A stretch of 64,000 nt of DNA from Achromobacter xylosoxidans (GCF_014490035.1 NZ_CP061008.1:2542001-2606000); one strand, 5' to 3'. Shown: positions 19,526 through 28,387, counted from the first letter of the stretch. The notes: generated from the letters alone by a model not told the origin. Numbers and translations are program-made.

Positions 19526-20986
19526 TCAGCGCTTGTAGTGCGGCGGCACGGCGGCGTCCACGTTGACCCACACGGACCTGGCCTCAGTGTAGTCATGCAT
19601 GGCTTCGAAGCCCATTTCGCGTCCATAGCCGGACTGGCCCACGCCGCCGAACGGACTGCCGGGATTGACCCGCTTGTAGCAATTGATCCAGCACATGCCG
19701 GCATGGATGGCGCCCGCCAGCTTGTGGGCGCGCGCCAGGTCGCGCGTCCACAAGCCGCTGCCCAGGCCGTAGTCGGTGGCGTTGGCGATGGAGAGCGCCT
19801 CCTCGTCGCTGCCAAAGCGCAGCACCGTGACGAAAGGGCCGAAGACTTCTTCCTGCGCGACGCGGTCCTGCGGCCGGGCCTCGACGATGGTGGGCGCGAC
19901 GTAGTAGCCGCGGGCCAGCTCGCCGCCGGGCGCCTTGCCGCCAGCCAGCAGGCGCGCGCCCTGTTCGGCGGCGATGCCCACGTAGGACAGGACCTTGTCG
20001 CGATGCTGCGCCGAGGTCAACGGCCCCATTTCGGTGTCGGGCGAACGCGGGTCGCCCAGCCGGATGGAGTTCGCCAGCGTCGTGAAGCGCTCCAGAAAGG
20101 CATCGGCGATCTTCTCATGCAGCATCAGGCGCGAGCCCGCGATGCAGGCCTGGCCCTGGTTGTGGAAGATGGCCCAGGCCGCGCCATTGACGGCGGCGTC
20201 GAGGTTGGCGTCATCGAATACGATGTTGGCGCCCTTGCCGCCGAGTTCCAGCTGTACGCGCTTGAGGTTGCCCTGGGACGCTTGCACGATGCGGCGGCCG
20301 GTGGCAGTCGACCCCGTGAAGGCGATCTTGCCCACGCCGGGATGCTCGGCCAGGCGTTGGCCAGCGGTGTGGCCGTAGCCGGGGACCATATTGACCACGC
20401 CTTCCGGAAAGCCCGCCTGAGCCATCAGTTCGGCGATGCGCAGGGTCGACAGCGGGGTGAGTTCGGACGGCTTGAGCACCACCGTATTGCCAGCGGCCAG
20501 CGCCGGGCCCAGCTTCCAGCTGGTGAACATCAGCGGGAAGTTCCACGGCACGATCTGCCCGACCACGCCGATGGGGGCGCGCTGCACGTAGTTGAGAAAG
20601 CCCGCTTCCACCGGGATGACGCTGCCCTGCAGCTTGTCGGCCATGCCGCCGAAGTAACGGAAGCAGCCGGCGGTGCGCGGCACGTCCAGGCCGCGCGTGT
20701 CGCGTATCGGATGGCCGGTGTCCAGCGTTTCCAGCTGCGCCAGTTCTTCCGCGTTGGCTTCGATCAGGTCGGCCAGCTTGAGCAGCAGGCGTCCGCGTTC
20801 GGCCGCCGCCATGCGCGACCAGGCGGGAAAGGCGCGTTGCGCGGCCGCTACGGCGCGGTCCACGTCTTCGGCTTCGGCGGCGGCGATGGCGGTGATGAGG
20901 GTCGCGTCGTGCGGGTTGAGCACGTCGATGGTGCCGCCTGCGGCCGCGTCCACGAAGCGGCCGTCGATAAAGAGTTTGTTCTGCAT
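19526..20986 (-). CDS. Aldehyde dehydrogenase, probable 4-hydroxymuconic semialdehyde dehydrogenase
   Basis: A 486-residue NAD(P)-dependent aldehyde dehydrogenase. The catalytic Cys281 lies in NQGQACIAGSR, the general base Glu248 in ELGGKGANIVF, and the cofactor loop is GSTATG (225-230). It sits directly after the hydroquinone dioxygenase subunits, like PnpE/HapE of 4-nitrophenol and 4-hydroxyacetophenone degraders, which oxidise 4-hydroxymuconic semialdehyde to maleylacetate. The specific substrate comes from gene order; the enzyme class is clear. Confidence 0.85.
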   Translation of the reverse strand: MQNKLFIDGRFVDAAAGGTIDVLNPHDATLITAIAAAEAEDVDRAVAAAQRAFPAWSRMAAAERGRLLLKLADLIEANAEELAQLETLDTGHPIRDTRGLDVPRTAGCFRYFGGMADKLQGSVIPVEAGFLNYVQRAPIGVVGQIVPWNFPLMFTSWKLGPALAAGNTVVLKPSELTPLSTLRIAELMAQAGFPEGVVNMVPGYGHTAGQRLAEHPGVGKIAFTGSTATGRRIVQASQGNLKRVQLELGGKGANIVFDDANLDAAVNGAAWAIFHNQGQACIAGSRLMLHEKIADAFLERFTTLANSIRLGDPRSPDTEMGPLTSAQHRDKVLSYVGIAAEQGARLLAGGKAPGGELARGYYVAPTIVEARPQDRVAQEEVFGPFVTVLRFGSDEEALSIANATDYGLGSGLWTRDLARAHKLAGAIHAGMCWINCYKRVNPGSPFGGVGQSGYGREMGFEAMHDYTEARSVWVNVDAAVPPHYKR

Positions 20987-21019
20987 GGCTCTGGATACGT
21001 GTTGAGTGGGAAGGGAGGG

Positions 21020-22039
21020 TCAGAACTCGACGGGGTAGGGCGCGAGTTCGCCGCTTTCGTAGCGCTGGGGCAGGTCGGGGGTGGCGTTCTCCCAGACCAG
21101 CAGCATCGAGCGCTTGGTCGAATAGCCCTGATGGCGGATATCGGCGGGCATGGCGCAGATGTCGCCGGCGCGCATGGTGATGCGGGCGCGCGGCGCGCCG
21201 GTGTCCTTGTCGCCGATGTCCCAGACGATCTCGTCGGACAATTGCAGAAACCATTCGACGCGGTCGTTGCCATGGAACACCGGCAGGATGAATTCCTCGG
21301 TGGTGGGGCAGAACAGGCTGGCGCCGCAGACGGAAGTGACGGAGGGATTCCAGGTGACGTCGGAGCGCGACAGGTACTTGAACAGGCTGAACGCATGCAG
21401 CGCGCCTTCGTAGCCGGGTTCGGCCTGGATCTGCGGCTCATCCTGGGTTACGTCGGCGAAGGCCCGGTTGACGGGCAGGTCGTCGCGCAGCGGCGAGTCT
21501 TCCGGCAGGCCTGGCATGCGGCGGGTAGCGATGCGCGACCGCTCGATGGCGGCGATGTTGTCGCCGTGCTTGCGGCCGAAGGCGGAGCCGGTTTCCTCGG
21601 GCGCGGCGAAGGGGTCGAAGCCTTCGTTGGTCCAGTCGTGCAGCATGGCCTTGAAGGTGGCCATGATGAGCGGCGTTTCGAAAGTCTCCGTGTAGTCCAC
21701 GCCCGCGGCCTTCATGACGCCGTTGAACGAGCCGGCGTAGACGTCCACCTTGCCGTAGTGGTTGCGCGTGCCGAACACGTGGTCGAAGTTGACCCAGCCG
21801 TAGAAGAAGCCCCAGGCCACGTCGCGCATCAATGCGCGCAGGAACGCATCGGCCGCGATCGCGTGGGTGCGTGTCTGGCCCTTGGAAGGCCAGTGCACCT
21901 TGACGAAGTACTCGTCGCGGGTGAAGGTGAACGCGCCGAGATCGAAACGCTTGTAGCCGGTGGCGGCGTCGGCGGAGCTGGCCGCGACTTTGCCGGCGGC
22001 AAAGGAAGCGGCGGGAGCGGGGGTGTCCAGCATGGCCAT
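21020..22039 (-). CDS. Hydroquinone 1,2-dioxygenase large (beta) subunit, HapD/PnpD-like
   Basis: A 339-residue cupin-type subunit (about 38 kDa), the size of PnpD/HapD. The iron ligands recalled for PnpCD (His256, Asn258, Glu262, His303) occur at exactly those positions here: FHGNDRVEW gives His256, Asn258 and Glu262, and DIRHQG gives His303. With the 164-residue small subunit encoded just upstream, it should form the type II hydroquinone dioxygenase that opens hydroquinone to 4-hydroxymuconic semialdehyde. RBS and spacing are those of an operon. Confidence 0.88.
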   Translation of the reverse strand: MAMLDTPAPAASFAAGKVAASSADAATGYKRFDLGAFTFTRDEYFVKVHWPSKGQTRTHAIAADAFLRALMRDVAWGFFYGWVNFDHVFGTRNHYGKVDVYAGSFNGVMKAAGVDYTETFETPLIMATFKAMLHDWTNEGFDPFAAPEETGSAFGRKHGDNIAAIERSRIATRRMPGLPEDSPLRDDLPVNRAFADVTQDEPQIQAEPGYEGALHAFSLFKYLSRSDVTWNPSVTSVCGASLFCPTTEEFILPVFHGNDRVEWFLQLSDEIVWDIGDKDTGAPRARITMRAGDICAMPADIRHQGYSTKRSMLLVWENATPDLPQRYESGELAPYPVEF

Positions 22040-22075
22040 ATCGGTACTCCTGAAAGGGGATGAGGGGGTAGCGGC

Positions 22076-22570
22076 TTACTGCAGGCAGATGCCCGCCCAC
22101 TTCTCGACGGACAATTCGCCGGCGCGGGTCTGGACCAGCAGCACGCCCGGATACGGCGCGGTAAAGCGGTAGGCGCAGCCGGCGGGCAAGAGGCATTGGT
22201 GTCCGCGGCCCAGCAGCACGCGGCCCATGGCCTTGCCGGCGGGCGCCGCGCCCGCCAGCACCGTGCCGTCCGCGGCTGCGGGGGGCTGGTCCAGCGCCAG
22301 GAACTCAACCTCGACCTGGCCGTCCATCAGGATCGCGAACTCGTCGTGGCTGCAGGCGTACCAGGGCGACACGCCTTCGGCGCGCAGCGTTTCGATGACG
22401 TATTCCAGGTTTTTGCCGACGACGACCTTTTCGTAGGGCGCCGAGTTCGCGGCCACCTCGAAGATGTTGGAAAAGACGTAGTGGCGCGGCGAGCCTTGCG
22501 TGATCTCGATGGAGCCCTTGCGGTAGTCCTTCAGCGAGCCGAAGACGGTGGTCGGTGTTGCGGTGTTCAT
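22076..22570 (-). CDS. Hydroquinone 1,2-dioxygenase small (alpha) subunit, HapC/PnpC-like
   Basis: A 164-residue protein (about 18 kDa), matching the small subunit of HapCD/PnpCD. The start at 22570 follows AGGAGG. Blocks such as GSIEITQGSPRHYVFSN and WYACSHDEFAILMDGQVEV form a degenerate cupin. It lies 36 bases upstream of the large-subunit gene, the usual order. The small subunit has no iron site of its own and is required for the assembled enzyme. Confidence 0.85.
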   Translation of the reverse strand: MNTATPTTVFGSLKDYRKGSIEITQGSPRHYVFSNIFEVAANSAPYEKVVVGKNLEYVIETLRAEGVSPWYACSHDEFAILMDGQVEVEFLALDQPPAAADGTVLAGAAPAGKAMGRVLLGRGHQCLLPAGCAYRFTAPYPGVLLVQTRAGELSVEKWAGICLQ

Positions 22571-22641
22571 GGAGCCTCCTGTGTCGGGTACTGCTGGCCG
22601 CGCGGCGGGGTGGCGCGGACGTGGGGAGCGGGGTGGGCGTG

Positions 22642-23610
22642 TCAGTCCACCTTGAGATTGATCTTGCGGATGACGCCGGTCCATTTGGCGGCGTCGTCGC
22701 GCAAACGCTGCGCCGTGGCGTCGGGCGATTCTGGCTGCGGATCGAGGTCGTTGCCCTGCAGCTTCTGCTTCACTTCCGGAAGCGCCAGGGCGCGCGCCAC
22801 CTCGGTATTCATGCGTTGCACGATGGCGGCCGGCGTGCCTTTGGGCGCGAACAGCATTTCGCGGAAGGTGGCGTCGTAGCCGGCCACGCCGGCCTGCTGC
22901 ATGGTCGGCACGTCGGGCGCCTGGACCGAGCGTGCGCTGCCCGACACTGCCAGCCCGTGGAGCTTGCCGGCCGCGACGTAGGGCGCTACCACCGGCGAGG
23001 CCAGATAGCCGCAGGGCACCTGGCCGGCCAGCACGTCCTGCGTGGCGGGCGACGGCCCCTTGTAAGGGACGTGCAGGATGTCCAGGCCGGCGCCCGACAA
23101 ATAGAGCTCCATTGCCAGATGGCCAGGCACGCCCTGGCCGCCGGAGGCATAGCTGAGGGCGCCGGGCGTCTTCTTGGCCTGCGTGTCCAGCTGCGCCAGT
23201 GTGCGCAGGCCCGAAGCGGCCGAGCACACCAGCATCTGGTTGAAGTTCGCCAGCGCGACCACCGGCGTGAGGTCGTCGGCCTTGAAATTCAGCTTGCGGT
23301 AGATGGCGGGATTGATGGTGACGACGGTGTCGGGCGCTTCGAGGAAGGTGTAGCCGTCGGCGGGAGCACGGGCCACCGCTTCGGCGCCGATGTTGCCGCC
23401 CGCGCCGGGGCGGTTCTCGATGATGACGGGCTGCTTGAGCGACTGCCCCACGGCGTCGGCCACGATGCGCGCGGCGGTGTCGCCCGGCGATCCCGCGGGG
23501 AAGGCGACCACGATGCGGATGGCGCGCGCGGGCCACTCCTCCTGCGCCTGGACGTGCGACGCCGTGCTGGCGGCCATACAGGCTGTCAGCGCAAGTAATT
23601 GCGGTTTCAT
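22642..23610 (-). CDS. Bug/TctC-family periplasmic solute-binding protein (hydroquinone cluster)
   Basis: A 322-residue receptor with a cleavable signal (hydrophobic residues 4-16, cleavage near HVQA/QE). It shows the Bug hallmarks IRIVVAFPAGSPGDTAARI and VIIENRPGAGGNIGAEAVAR. Most Bug proteins of this group are orphans that bind organic acids or aromatics and use TctAB pumps encoded elsewhere; no TctAB gene is present here. Between a sulfatase and the dioxygenase subunits, its ligand is likely the phenolic or sulfated substrate of the cluster. Confidence 0.9.
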   Translation of the reverse strand: MKPQLLALTACMAASTASHVQAQEEWPARAIRIVVAFPAGSPGDTAARIVADAVGQSLKQPVIIENRPGAGGNIGAEAVARAPADGYTFLEAPDTVVTINPAIYRKLNFKADDLTPVVALANFNQMLVCSAASGLRTLAQLDTQAKKTPGALSYASGGQGVPGHLAMELYLSGAGLDILHVPYKGPSPATQDVLAGQVPCGYLASPVVAPYVAAGKLHGLAVSGSARSVQAPDVPTMQQAGVAGYDATFREMLFAPKGTPAAIVQRMNTEVARALALPEVKQKLQGNDLDPQPESPDATAQRLRDDAAKWTGVIRKINLKVD

Positions 23611-23659
23611 GCTGTCTCCTGAGTTTATTTTTCAGGCGCCCTGGTCCGGGCGCGCTGCG

Positions 23660-25237
23660 CTACCACCTGCCGATATGGATGCCGACCGAGTCCTCCTTGC
23701 GTGTCCATCCCGTCATGGCGGCGTGGCTGACGGTGGGGTGGATCCTGCGGTTGCGCAGCCAGTCGAACAGCATGGCCTGGTAGCGTTCCCGCACGGACGC
23801 GTGCGCGGGATCCGAGCCCAGGTCGTCGTACTCGTCCGGGTCGGCGCGCAAATCGAACAGCTGCGGACGCAGGCCTTCGAAATGGACGTACTTCCAATCG
23901 TGGTCGCGCACCATGATGGTGTGGCAGCCGTCGGCGGGACGGCCCAGCGGTTCGCGAACGAAGTCGCGGAACGCGTAGTTGTTCTCCGAGAACACGGCGC
24001 GGCGCCAGTCGGCGGGCTGCTCGCCGCGCAGCAGCGGCAGCAGGGAGCGGCCTTCGAGAATGTGGTCGGGGATCTCGGCGCCCAGGGCGTCCAGGATGGT
24101 GGGCACCAGGTCTATGGCTTCCACCAGCCGCGATTCCACCGCGCCGCGGCGCGCGCCGTCGCCGGGCAGGCGCACGATCAGCGGCACCTTGGCCACGCAA
24201 TCGTGGAACAGCTCTTTCTCGCCCAGGTAGTGATCTCCCAGGTAGTCGCCATGGTCGCTGCAGAAGATGACCATGGTGTCCTGGTCGCGGCCGCTGCGCC
24301 GCAGGTAGTCGAACAGCACGCCCAACTGGTCGTCGACCTGCTTGATGAGACCCATGTAGGTGGGTATCACGGTCTCTCGCACCTGGTCGCAGGAGAAGTT
24401 CCTGCTGACCTCGGCCTGGCGAAAGCCCTGCAATACGGGATGCGCGTTGTCCAGTTCGCGAGCGGATCTCTTCGCGGCGGGCACGTCGTCGACCGAGTAC
24501 ATCGCGTGATAGGGCGCCGGCGCGACATAGGGCCAATGCGGCTTGATGTAGGACAGATGCAGTACCCAGGGCTGCTCGCCGCTTTGTTCCATGAATTCGA
24601 TCGCGCGCCGTGTCATGTAGGGCGTTTCGGAATCGGCTTCCGCGACGCGCGCCGGCAGGCCGGCATAGCGCATGTTCCAGCCGGAGAGGATCTCGCCGTT
24701 GGCGCCCAGCGCCGAATTGGCGTGGTCGTGCCAGGGATTGCCGCCGTCGTAGCCTTGCTTGCGCAGGTATTGCGTGTAGTGGTGCGATTCGTCGCTGAAG
24801 CCCGGCGGCCAGATGCCGTCGTCGCGGTCGTAGGGTTCGAATCCGCCTTGCGCGGCCAGCAGGCCGCTCGCGCTTGCCGGGTCTATGCCCAGGCGCCGCA
24901 TGCCGGACCTGTCGGCCTCCACGTGGGTCTTGCCCGCCACCGCCACGCGCACGCCCAAGGGGCGCAGGTAGTCGCCCAGCGTCATTTCGCTGACAGGCAT
25001 GGGGACGAAGTTCCACACCGCGCCGTGGCTGGTGACATAGCGGCCGGTGTAATAGGACATGCGCGACGGCCCGCATACCGGGCCCTGCACGAAGGCATTG
25101 TCGAAACGCAGGCCTTCGGCGGCCAGGCGGTCGATATTGGGGGTGTGCAGGCGCGGGTGTCCATAGCAGGACAGGTAGTCCCAGCGCAGTTGGTCGCACA
25201 TGATCCAGAGCACATTGCGTACAGCCTGTCCGCTCAT
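23660..25237 (-). CDS. Sulfatase / phosphonate monoester hydrolase-family enzyme
   Basis: A 525-residue alkaline-phosphatase-superfamily sulfatase. I chose the ATG at 25237 (MSGQAVRN), preceded by GAGGCG; the frame is open a few codons further. Cys55 in GPVCGPSRMS is the Cys-x-Pro-x-Arg signal, where Cys is converted to formylglycine by an activating enzyme. Other metal and phosphate/sulfate residues are seen: the N-terminal MCDQLRWD Asp, KTHVEAD, and FCSDHGDYLGDH. No export signal is visible, so it is cytoplasmic. It could remove sulfate from an aryl sulfate (feeding hydroquinone to the cluster) or act on phosphonate monoesters; the substrate is not proven. No formylglycine-generating enzyme lies in the window. 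Confidence 0.85.
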   Translation of the reverse strand: MSGQAVRNVLWIMCDQLRWDYLSCYGHPRLHTPNIDRLAAEGLRFDNAFVQGPVCGPSRMSYYTGRYVTSHGAVWNFVPMPVSEMTLGDYLRPLGVRVAVAGKTHVEADRSGMRRLGIDPASASGLLAAQGGFEPYDRDDGIWPPGFSDESHHYTQYLRKQGYDGGNPWHDHANSALGANGEILSGWNMRYAGLPARVAEADSETPYMTRRAIEFMEQSGEQPWVLHLSYIKPHWPYVAPAPYHAMYSVDDVPAAKRSARELDNAHPVLQGFRQAEVSRNFSCDQVRETVIPTYMGLIKQVDDQLGVLFDYLRRSGRDQDTMVIFCSDHGDYLGDHYLGEKELFHDCVAKVPLIVRLPGDGARRGAVESRLVEAIDLVPTILDALGAEIPDHILEGRSLLPLLRGEQPADWRRAVFSENNYAFRDFVREPLGRPADGCHTIMVRDHDWKYVHFEGLRPQLFDLRADPDEYDDLGSDPAHASVRERYQAMLFDWLRNRRIHPTVSHAAMTGWTRKEDSVGIHIGRW

Positions 25238-25333
25238 TCCCGCCTCTCTTCCCGTTCCGCCAGCCACCACGGCTTGCGTTAGACGCCACGATATTTCGCC
25301 GGGACTGGGCGGCTCAAGCAGGTTTTGCTAGAG

Positions 25334-25348
25334 TTTCACTCAGTGAAA
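25334..25348. promoter_or_regulatory. Perfect palindrome TTTCACT-C-AGTGAAA, candidate IclR operator
   Basis: A 15-base palindrome lies 29 bases before the IclR start and in the 140-base gap shared with the divergent sulfatase operon. IclR proteins bind such short palindromes between divergent catabolic promoters. No footprint was available; the assignment is by position and symmetry. Confidence 0.6.
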
Positions 25349-25377
25349 TTTATGGCGATGCGGAAAGAGAGGGCGCA

Positions 25378-26196
25378 ATGAGCCGTTGGACGCCGAAGGT
25401 GAAGACCATAGACGCGCTGGAGCGCGGCCTGATCGTGCTGGACGAGGTGCGCGCCACGCAGGGCGCCAGCCTGCAGGAACTCCACCTGCGCACCGGCTAC
25501 GCCAAGGCCACGCTGCTGCGCATTCTGGCGACGCTGCAATTGCGCGGCCTGATCTGGCGCCGGATCGCGGACGACTATTTCTGCCCCGCCAGCTCGCTCA
25601 ACGAGCCCAGCCGGCGCGCGCGCGTGCTGGATCTGCTGGGCCAGTGCGCGGCGCCGGAACTGGACCGCCTGCAGGCGCAGGTGCTGTGGCCGTCGGACCT
25701 GACGGTGCGCCGCGGCAATGCCATGATCGTGCGCGAAACCAATCGCAGCCAGTCGTACTTCACCATCCGCCGCGACAACATCGGCTTCCAGATCAACATG
25801 CTGCGCTCCGCGGTGGGGCGCGCCTATCTGGCGTTCTGCGCCGAGAAAGAGCGCGATTCGATCCTGGCCGCGCTGCGCCGCAGCCGCCGCGAGGGCGACG
25901 CGCTGGCCCACGATTGCGCCGCCGTGGAGAAAATGCTGGAACAGACGCGCCGCCAGGGCTATGGCCTGCGCGAACAGCGCTTTGGCGGCGACTACGACAA
26001 GACGCGCAAGGACCAGAACGACAGGCTCGAGGCCATCGCCCTGCCCATCATGGCCGGACCGGGGCGGCTCTACGGCTGCGTCAACATCGTGTGGATCCAG
26101 GGCGTGCGCTCGACCGAGCAGATGGTGGAGCAGTGCCTGGAGCCGCTGTGCCGCACGGCGCGCGCCATCTCCGCCGGCATGAACCGGCGCGCCTGA
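25378..26196 (+). CDS. IclR-family transcriptional regulator
   Basis: A 272-residue protein with an N-terminal winged HTH (LQELHLRTGYAKATLLRILA near residues 31-50) and an IclR effector-binding C-terminal domain (ending in EPLCRTARAIS). It is divergent from the sulfatase-Bug-hydroquinone dioxygenase operon and shares a palindrome-bearing 140-base gap with it, so it is the likely regulator. The effector may be hydroquinone or a sulfated phenol; that is inferred. Confidence 0.9.
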   Translation: MSRWTPKVKTIDALERGLIVLDEVRATQGASLQELHLRTGYAKATLLRILATLQLRGLIWRRIADDYFCPASSLNEPSRRARVLDLLGQCAAPELDRLQAQVLWPSDLTVRRGNAMIVRETNRSQSYFTIRRDNIGFQINMLRSAVGRAYLAFCAEKERDSILAALRRSRREGDALAHDCAAVEKMLEQTRRQGYGLREQRFGGDYDKTRKDQNDRLEAIALPIMAGPGRLYGCVNIVWIQGVRSTEQMVEQCLEPLCRTARAISAGMNRRA

Positions 26197-26363
26197 AGCG
26201 CCGGGTAGGCGCTGCCGCGCCTTGCCTTCAGGGCGGCCGCGCGGATCGCGCCCCGTCACGCCTCTCCAAGCAACCGTAAACCATCGTAGGCACACGTGCC
26301 AATCCGGCGCCCATCCTGCGTGGCGCGGCCCTTGCGCGTCTGTCTGGTTCTCACCGCTTGATT

Positions 26364-26397
26364 CATAGATTGTTTTTTCTATGTACTAAAAAATAGA
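26364..26397. promoter_or_regulatory. AT-rich leader with repeated CATAGA/TCTATG elements
   Basis: In the 283-base gap 26197-26479, the last 120 bases are strongly AT-rich compared with neighbours. CATAGA-N8-TCTATG (26364-26383) and a further ATAGA (26393-26397) give alternating inverted copies of one element. The gap serves as the promoter region of the operon starting at 26480; the repeats may be a regulator site, perhaps for the GntR protein at 30216. The rest of the gap shows nothing I can name. Confidence 0.4.
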
Positions 26398-26479
26398 CAA
26401 ATACTAGGGTTTATACGAATAATATCGGCAATATTTTCATTCTATAAAGCTTCATTGTTTTTTTATTGTATTTATAGAG

Positions 26480-27355
26480 ATGAAAATTGCTCTGATGGGC
26501 TGCGGTGAGGTTGGTTCCTGCTATGCGCAGGCTTGGAGCGCCGCCGGGCATGCGGTGGTCGGGATCTGCGAGCTGCGGCAGGACCAGGAAATGGCGGGCC
26601 GCGCCCGGCGTCATGGCGCCGGATTGCATGCCGAGCCGGGGGCATGGCTGGGCGAGGCGGACATCGTGGTGTCGGCGGTGTATGGCCATGCGGCGCTGGA
26701 GATGGCGCGGCAGAGCTTCCCGCACATGCGCCAGGACGCGGTCTACGCCGACTTCACGACAGCCAGCGCGCCGGACATGCAGGCCGCTTCGGCCGCCGCC
26801 GCCGCACAGAACATCGACTTCACCGACGTCGCGATCATGGGCGCGATTGCCCTGCTGGCGGAACGCACGCCCTTGCTCTGCGCCGGGACCGGCACGGACA
26901 CCGTGCTGCGGCTGGCCGAGAGCGGCGGGGCGCCGGCGCGCGCCATACAAGGAGCGGCGGGCGATGCCGTGCGCCTGAAGCTGCTGCGCAGCATCATGAC
27001 CAAGGGCATGGAAAGCCTGGCCGTGGAATGCCTGGTGGCAGCCGAGTCCATGGGATTGAGAGCCTCGCTGTACGAGGTGCTGGCGGATATCGACCAGACG
27101 CCGCTTACGGCCTTCATGGATTCGTTCGTCCGATCCCACGTGCTGCATGCGCAGCGCCGCCAGGCGGAAGTCCAGGAGGCCCGCGAGCAACTGCTGGAGG
27201 CGGGACTGGAGCCGCTGGTTCTCGACGGCGTCGAACGGCTTTTTGGCCGCACCAGCAGAGGTATCCAGGATGCGCGGGCGGATGGCGATTTCACGCTGCC
27301 GGACACCGTCGAGGCCCGCCTGGCCTGGCTCACGACGCTGGCGCGCGAACGCTGA
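26480..27355 (+). CDS. NAD(P)-dependent oxidoreductase (6-phosphogluconate/3-hydroxyisobutyrate dehydrogenase type with DUF1932 tail)
   Basis: A 291-residue protein. The Rossmann loop MGCGEVG is at residues 6-12, followed by ADIVVSAVYG and a long helical C-terminal part with DUF1932-like features (LRSIMTKGMESLAVECL). The Lys in that helix fits the catalytic Lys of beta-hydroxyacid dehydrogenases. It heads an operon with a Bug receptor, an RraA-like aldolase and a D-2-hydroxyacid dehydrogenase. An oxidation of a hydroxy acid is likely, but the substrate is unknown. The start has a weak RBS (AGAG). Confidence 0.8.
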   Translation: MKIALMGCGEVGSCYAQAWSAAGHAVVGICELRQDQEMAGRARRHGAGLHAEPGAWLGEADIVVSAVYGHAALEMARQSFPHMRQDAVYADFTTASAPDMQAASAAAAAQNIDFTDVAIMGAIALLAERTPLLCAGTGTDTVLRLAESGGAPARAIQGAAGDAVRLKLLRSIMTKGMESLAVECLVAAESMGLRASLYEVLADIDQTPLTAFMDSFVRSHVLHAQRRQAEVQEAREQLLEAGLEPLVLDGVERLFGRTSRGIQDARADGDFTLPDTVEARLAWLTTLARER

Positions 27356-27421
27356 ACGTCGTACCGCAACGCGATGCCGCGGACGGCATATCCAACAAAA
27401 ACCAACTGTGTGAGGAAGACA

Positions 27422-28387
27422 ATGAAGGTCCTGAAGAAACTCCTGGCCGCCACGCTTGTGCTGGGCTGCGCCGCCGCGAACGCGGCCGATATGGGCACGG
27501 CGCCCATCACGCTCATTTCCCCGTTCCCGCCCGGAGGCGGCACGGATACGCTGACGCGCATGATCGGCAGCGCGATCGGCCAGGACCAGGGCTGGAACAT
27601 GGTGGTGGAGAACAAGCCGGGCGCCGGCGGCAACCTGGCGCTGGACGCCACCGCCCGCGCGCGTCCGGATGGACATACGCTGGTGATGGCCCAGACCGAC
27701 AACATCGTGCTGAATCCCTGGCTCTACAACAAGCTCAGCTACGACACGTTCAAGGATTTCAAGCCGGTCGGCCCGGTGGCCACGTCGCCGAGCGTTTTCG
27801 TGGTGCTGCCCGAATCGCCGTTCAAGACGGTCGGCGATGTGGTCAAGGCGGCACAGGCCCGCCCCGGCGTGGTGTCGCTGGGGATTCCCGGCATCGGCGG
27901 CACTGGCGACCTGACGGGCTATCTCTGGCGCAAGGCGGCGAACATCGAATTGATGCACGTGCCGTACCGCGGCTGGGGCCAGGCGTTCCCGGACCTGGCC
28001 AGCGGCCGCATCGACATGTATGTGGGCTCGGTGGCTTCGCTGCTGCCGCAGATCCGCGGCGGCAAGGTCCGCGCGCTGGCCGTGGTTGCCAAGGAGCGCG
28101 CGCCGGCCTTGCCCGACGTGCCCACGTTCGCGGAAAGCGGATTCAAGACGATAGACCAATCGATCTGGTGGGGCCTGATGGCTCCCGCGAAGACGCCGGA
28201 CGACGTGGTTGCCGCGCTGAACAAGGCTCTGCAGCAAGTCCAGTCCCAGCCCGAGCTGGTGAAGAAACTGGAGGACGCCGGCTATAGCGTGCTCAAGGGC
28301 ACGCCCGAGGATCTGGCCCGCCAGCATCGGGCGGACCACGAGATCTTCGGCAAGGTGGTGCAGGACGCCGGCATTCCCAAGCAGTAA
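27422..28387 (+). CDS. Bug/TctC-family periplasmic solute-binding protein (second)
   Basis: A 321-residue receptor with a clear signal peptide (MKVLKKLLAATLVLGCAAANA, cleavage near residue 22). Bug motifs ISPFPPGGGTDTLTRMIG and ENKPGAGGNLALDATARARPDG are present. It shares its operon with the hydroxyacid dehydrogenases and an RraA-like aldolase, so it should bring in the precursor of that pathway. It is an orphan; no TctA or TctB subunit is encoded in the window. Confidence 0.9.
   Translation: MKVLKKLLAATLVLGCAAANAADMGTAPITLISPFPPGGGTDTLTRMIGSAIGQDQGWNMVVENKPGAGGNLALDATARARPDGHTLVMAQTDNIVLNPWLYNKLSYDTFKDFKPVGPVATSPSVFVVLPESPFKTVGDVVKAAQARPGVVSLGIPGIGGTGDLTGYLWRKAANIELMHVPYRGWGQAFPDLASGRIDMYVGSVASLLPQIRGGKVRALAVVAKERAPALPDVPTFAESGFKTIDQSIWWGLMAPAKTPDDVVAALNKALQQVQSQPELVKKLEDAGYSVLKGTPEDLARQHRADHEIFGKVVQDAGIPKQ

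Noticed and set aside
18605..22063. A 1152-residue open frame on the plus strand opposite the dioxygenase and dehydrogenase genes
   Set aside because: It is antisense to three clearly conserved enzyme genes and has the His/Arg/Gly-rich composition typical of GC-rich shadow frames.
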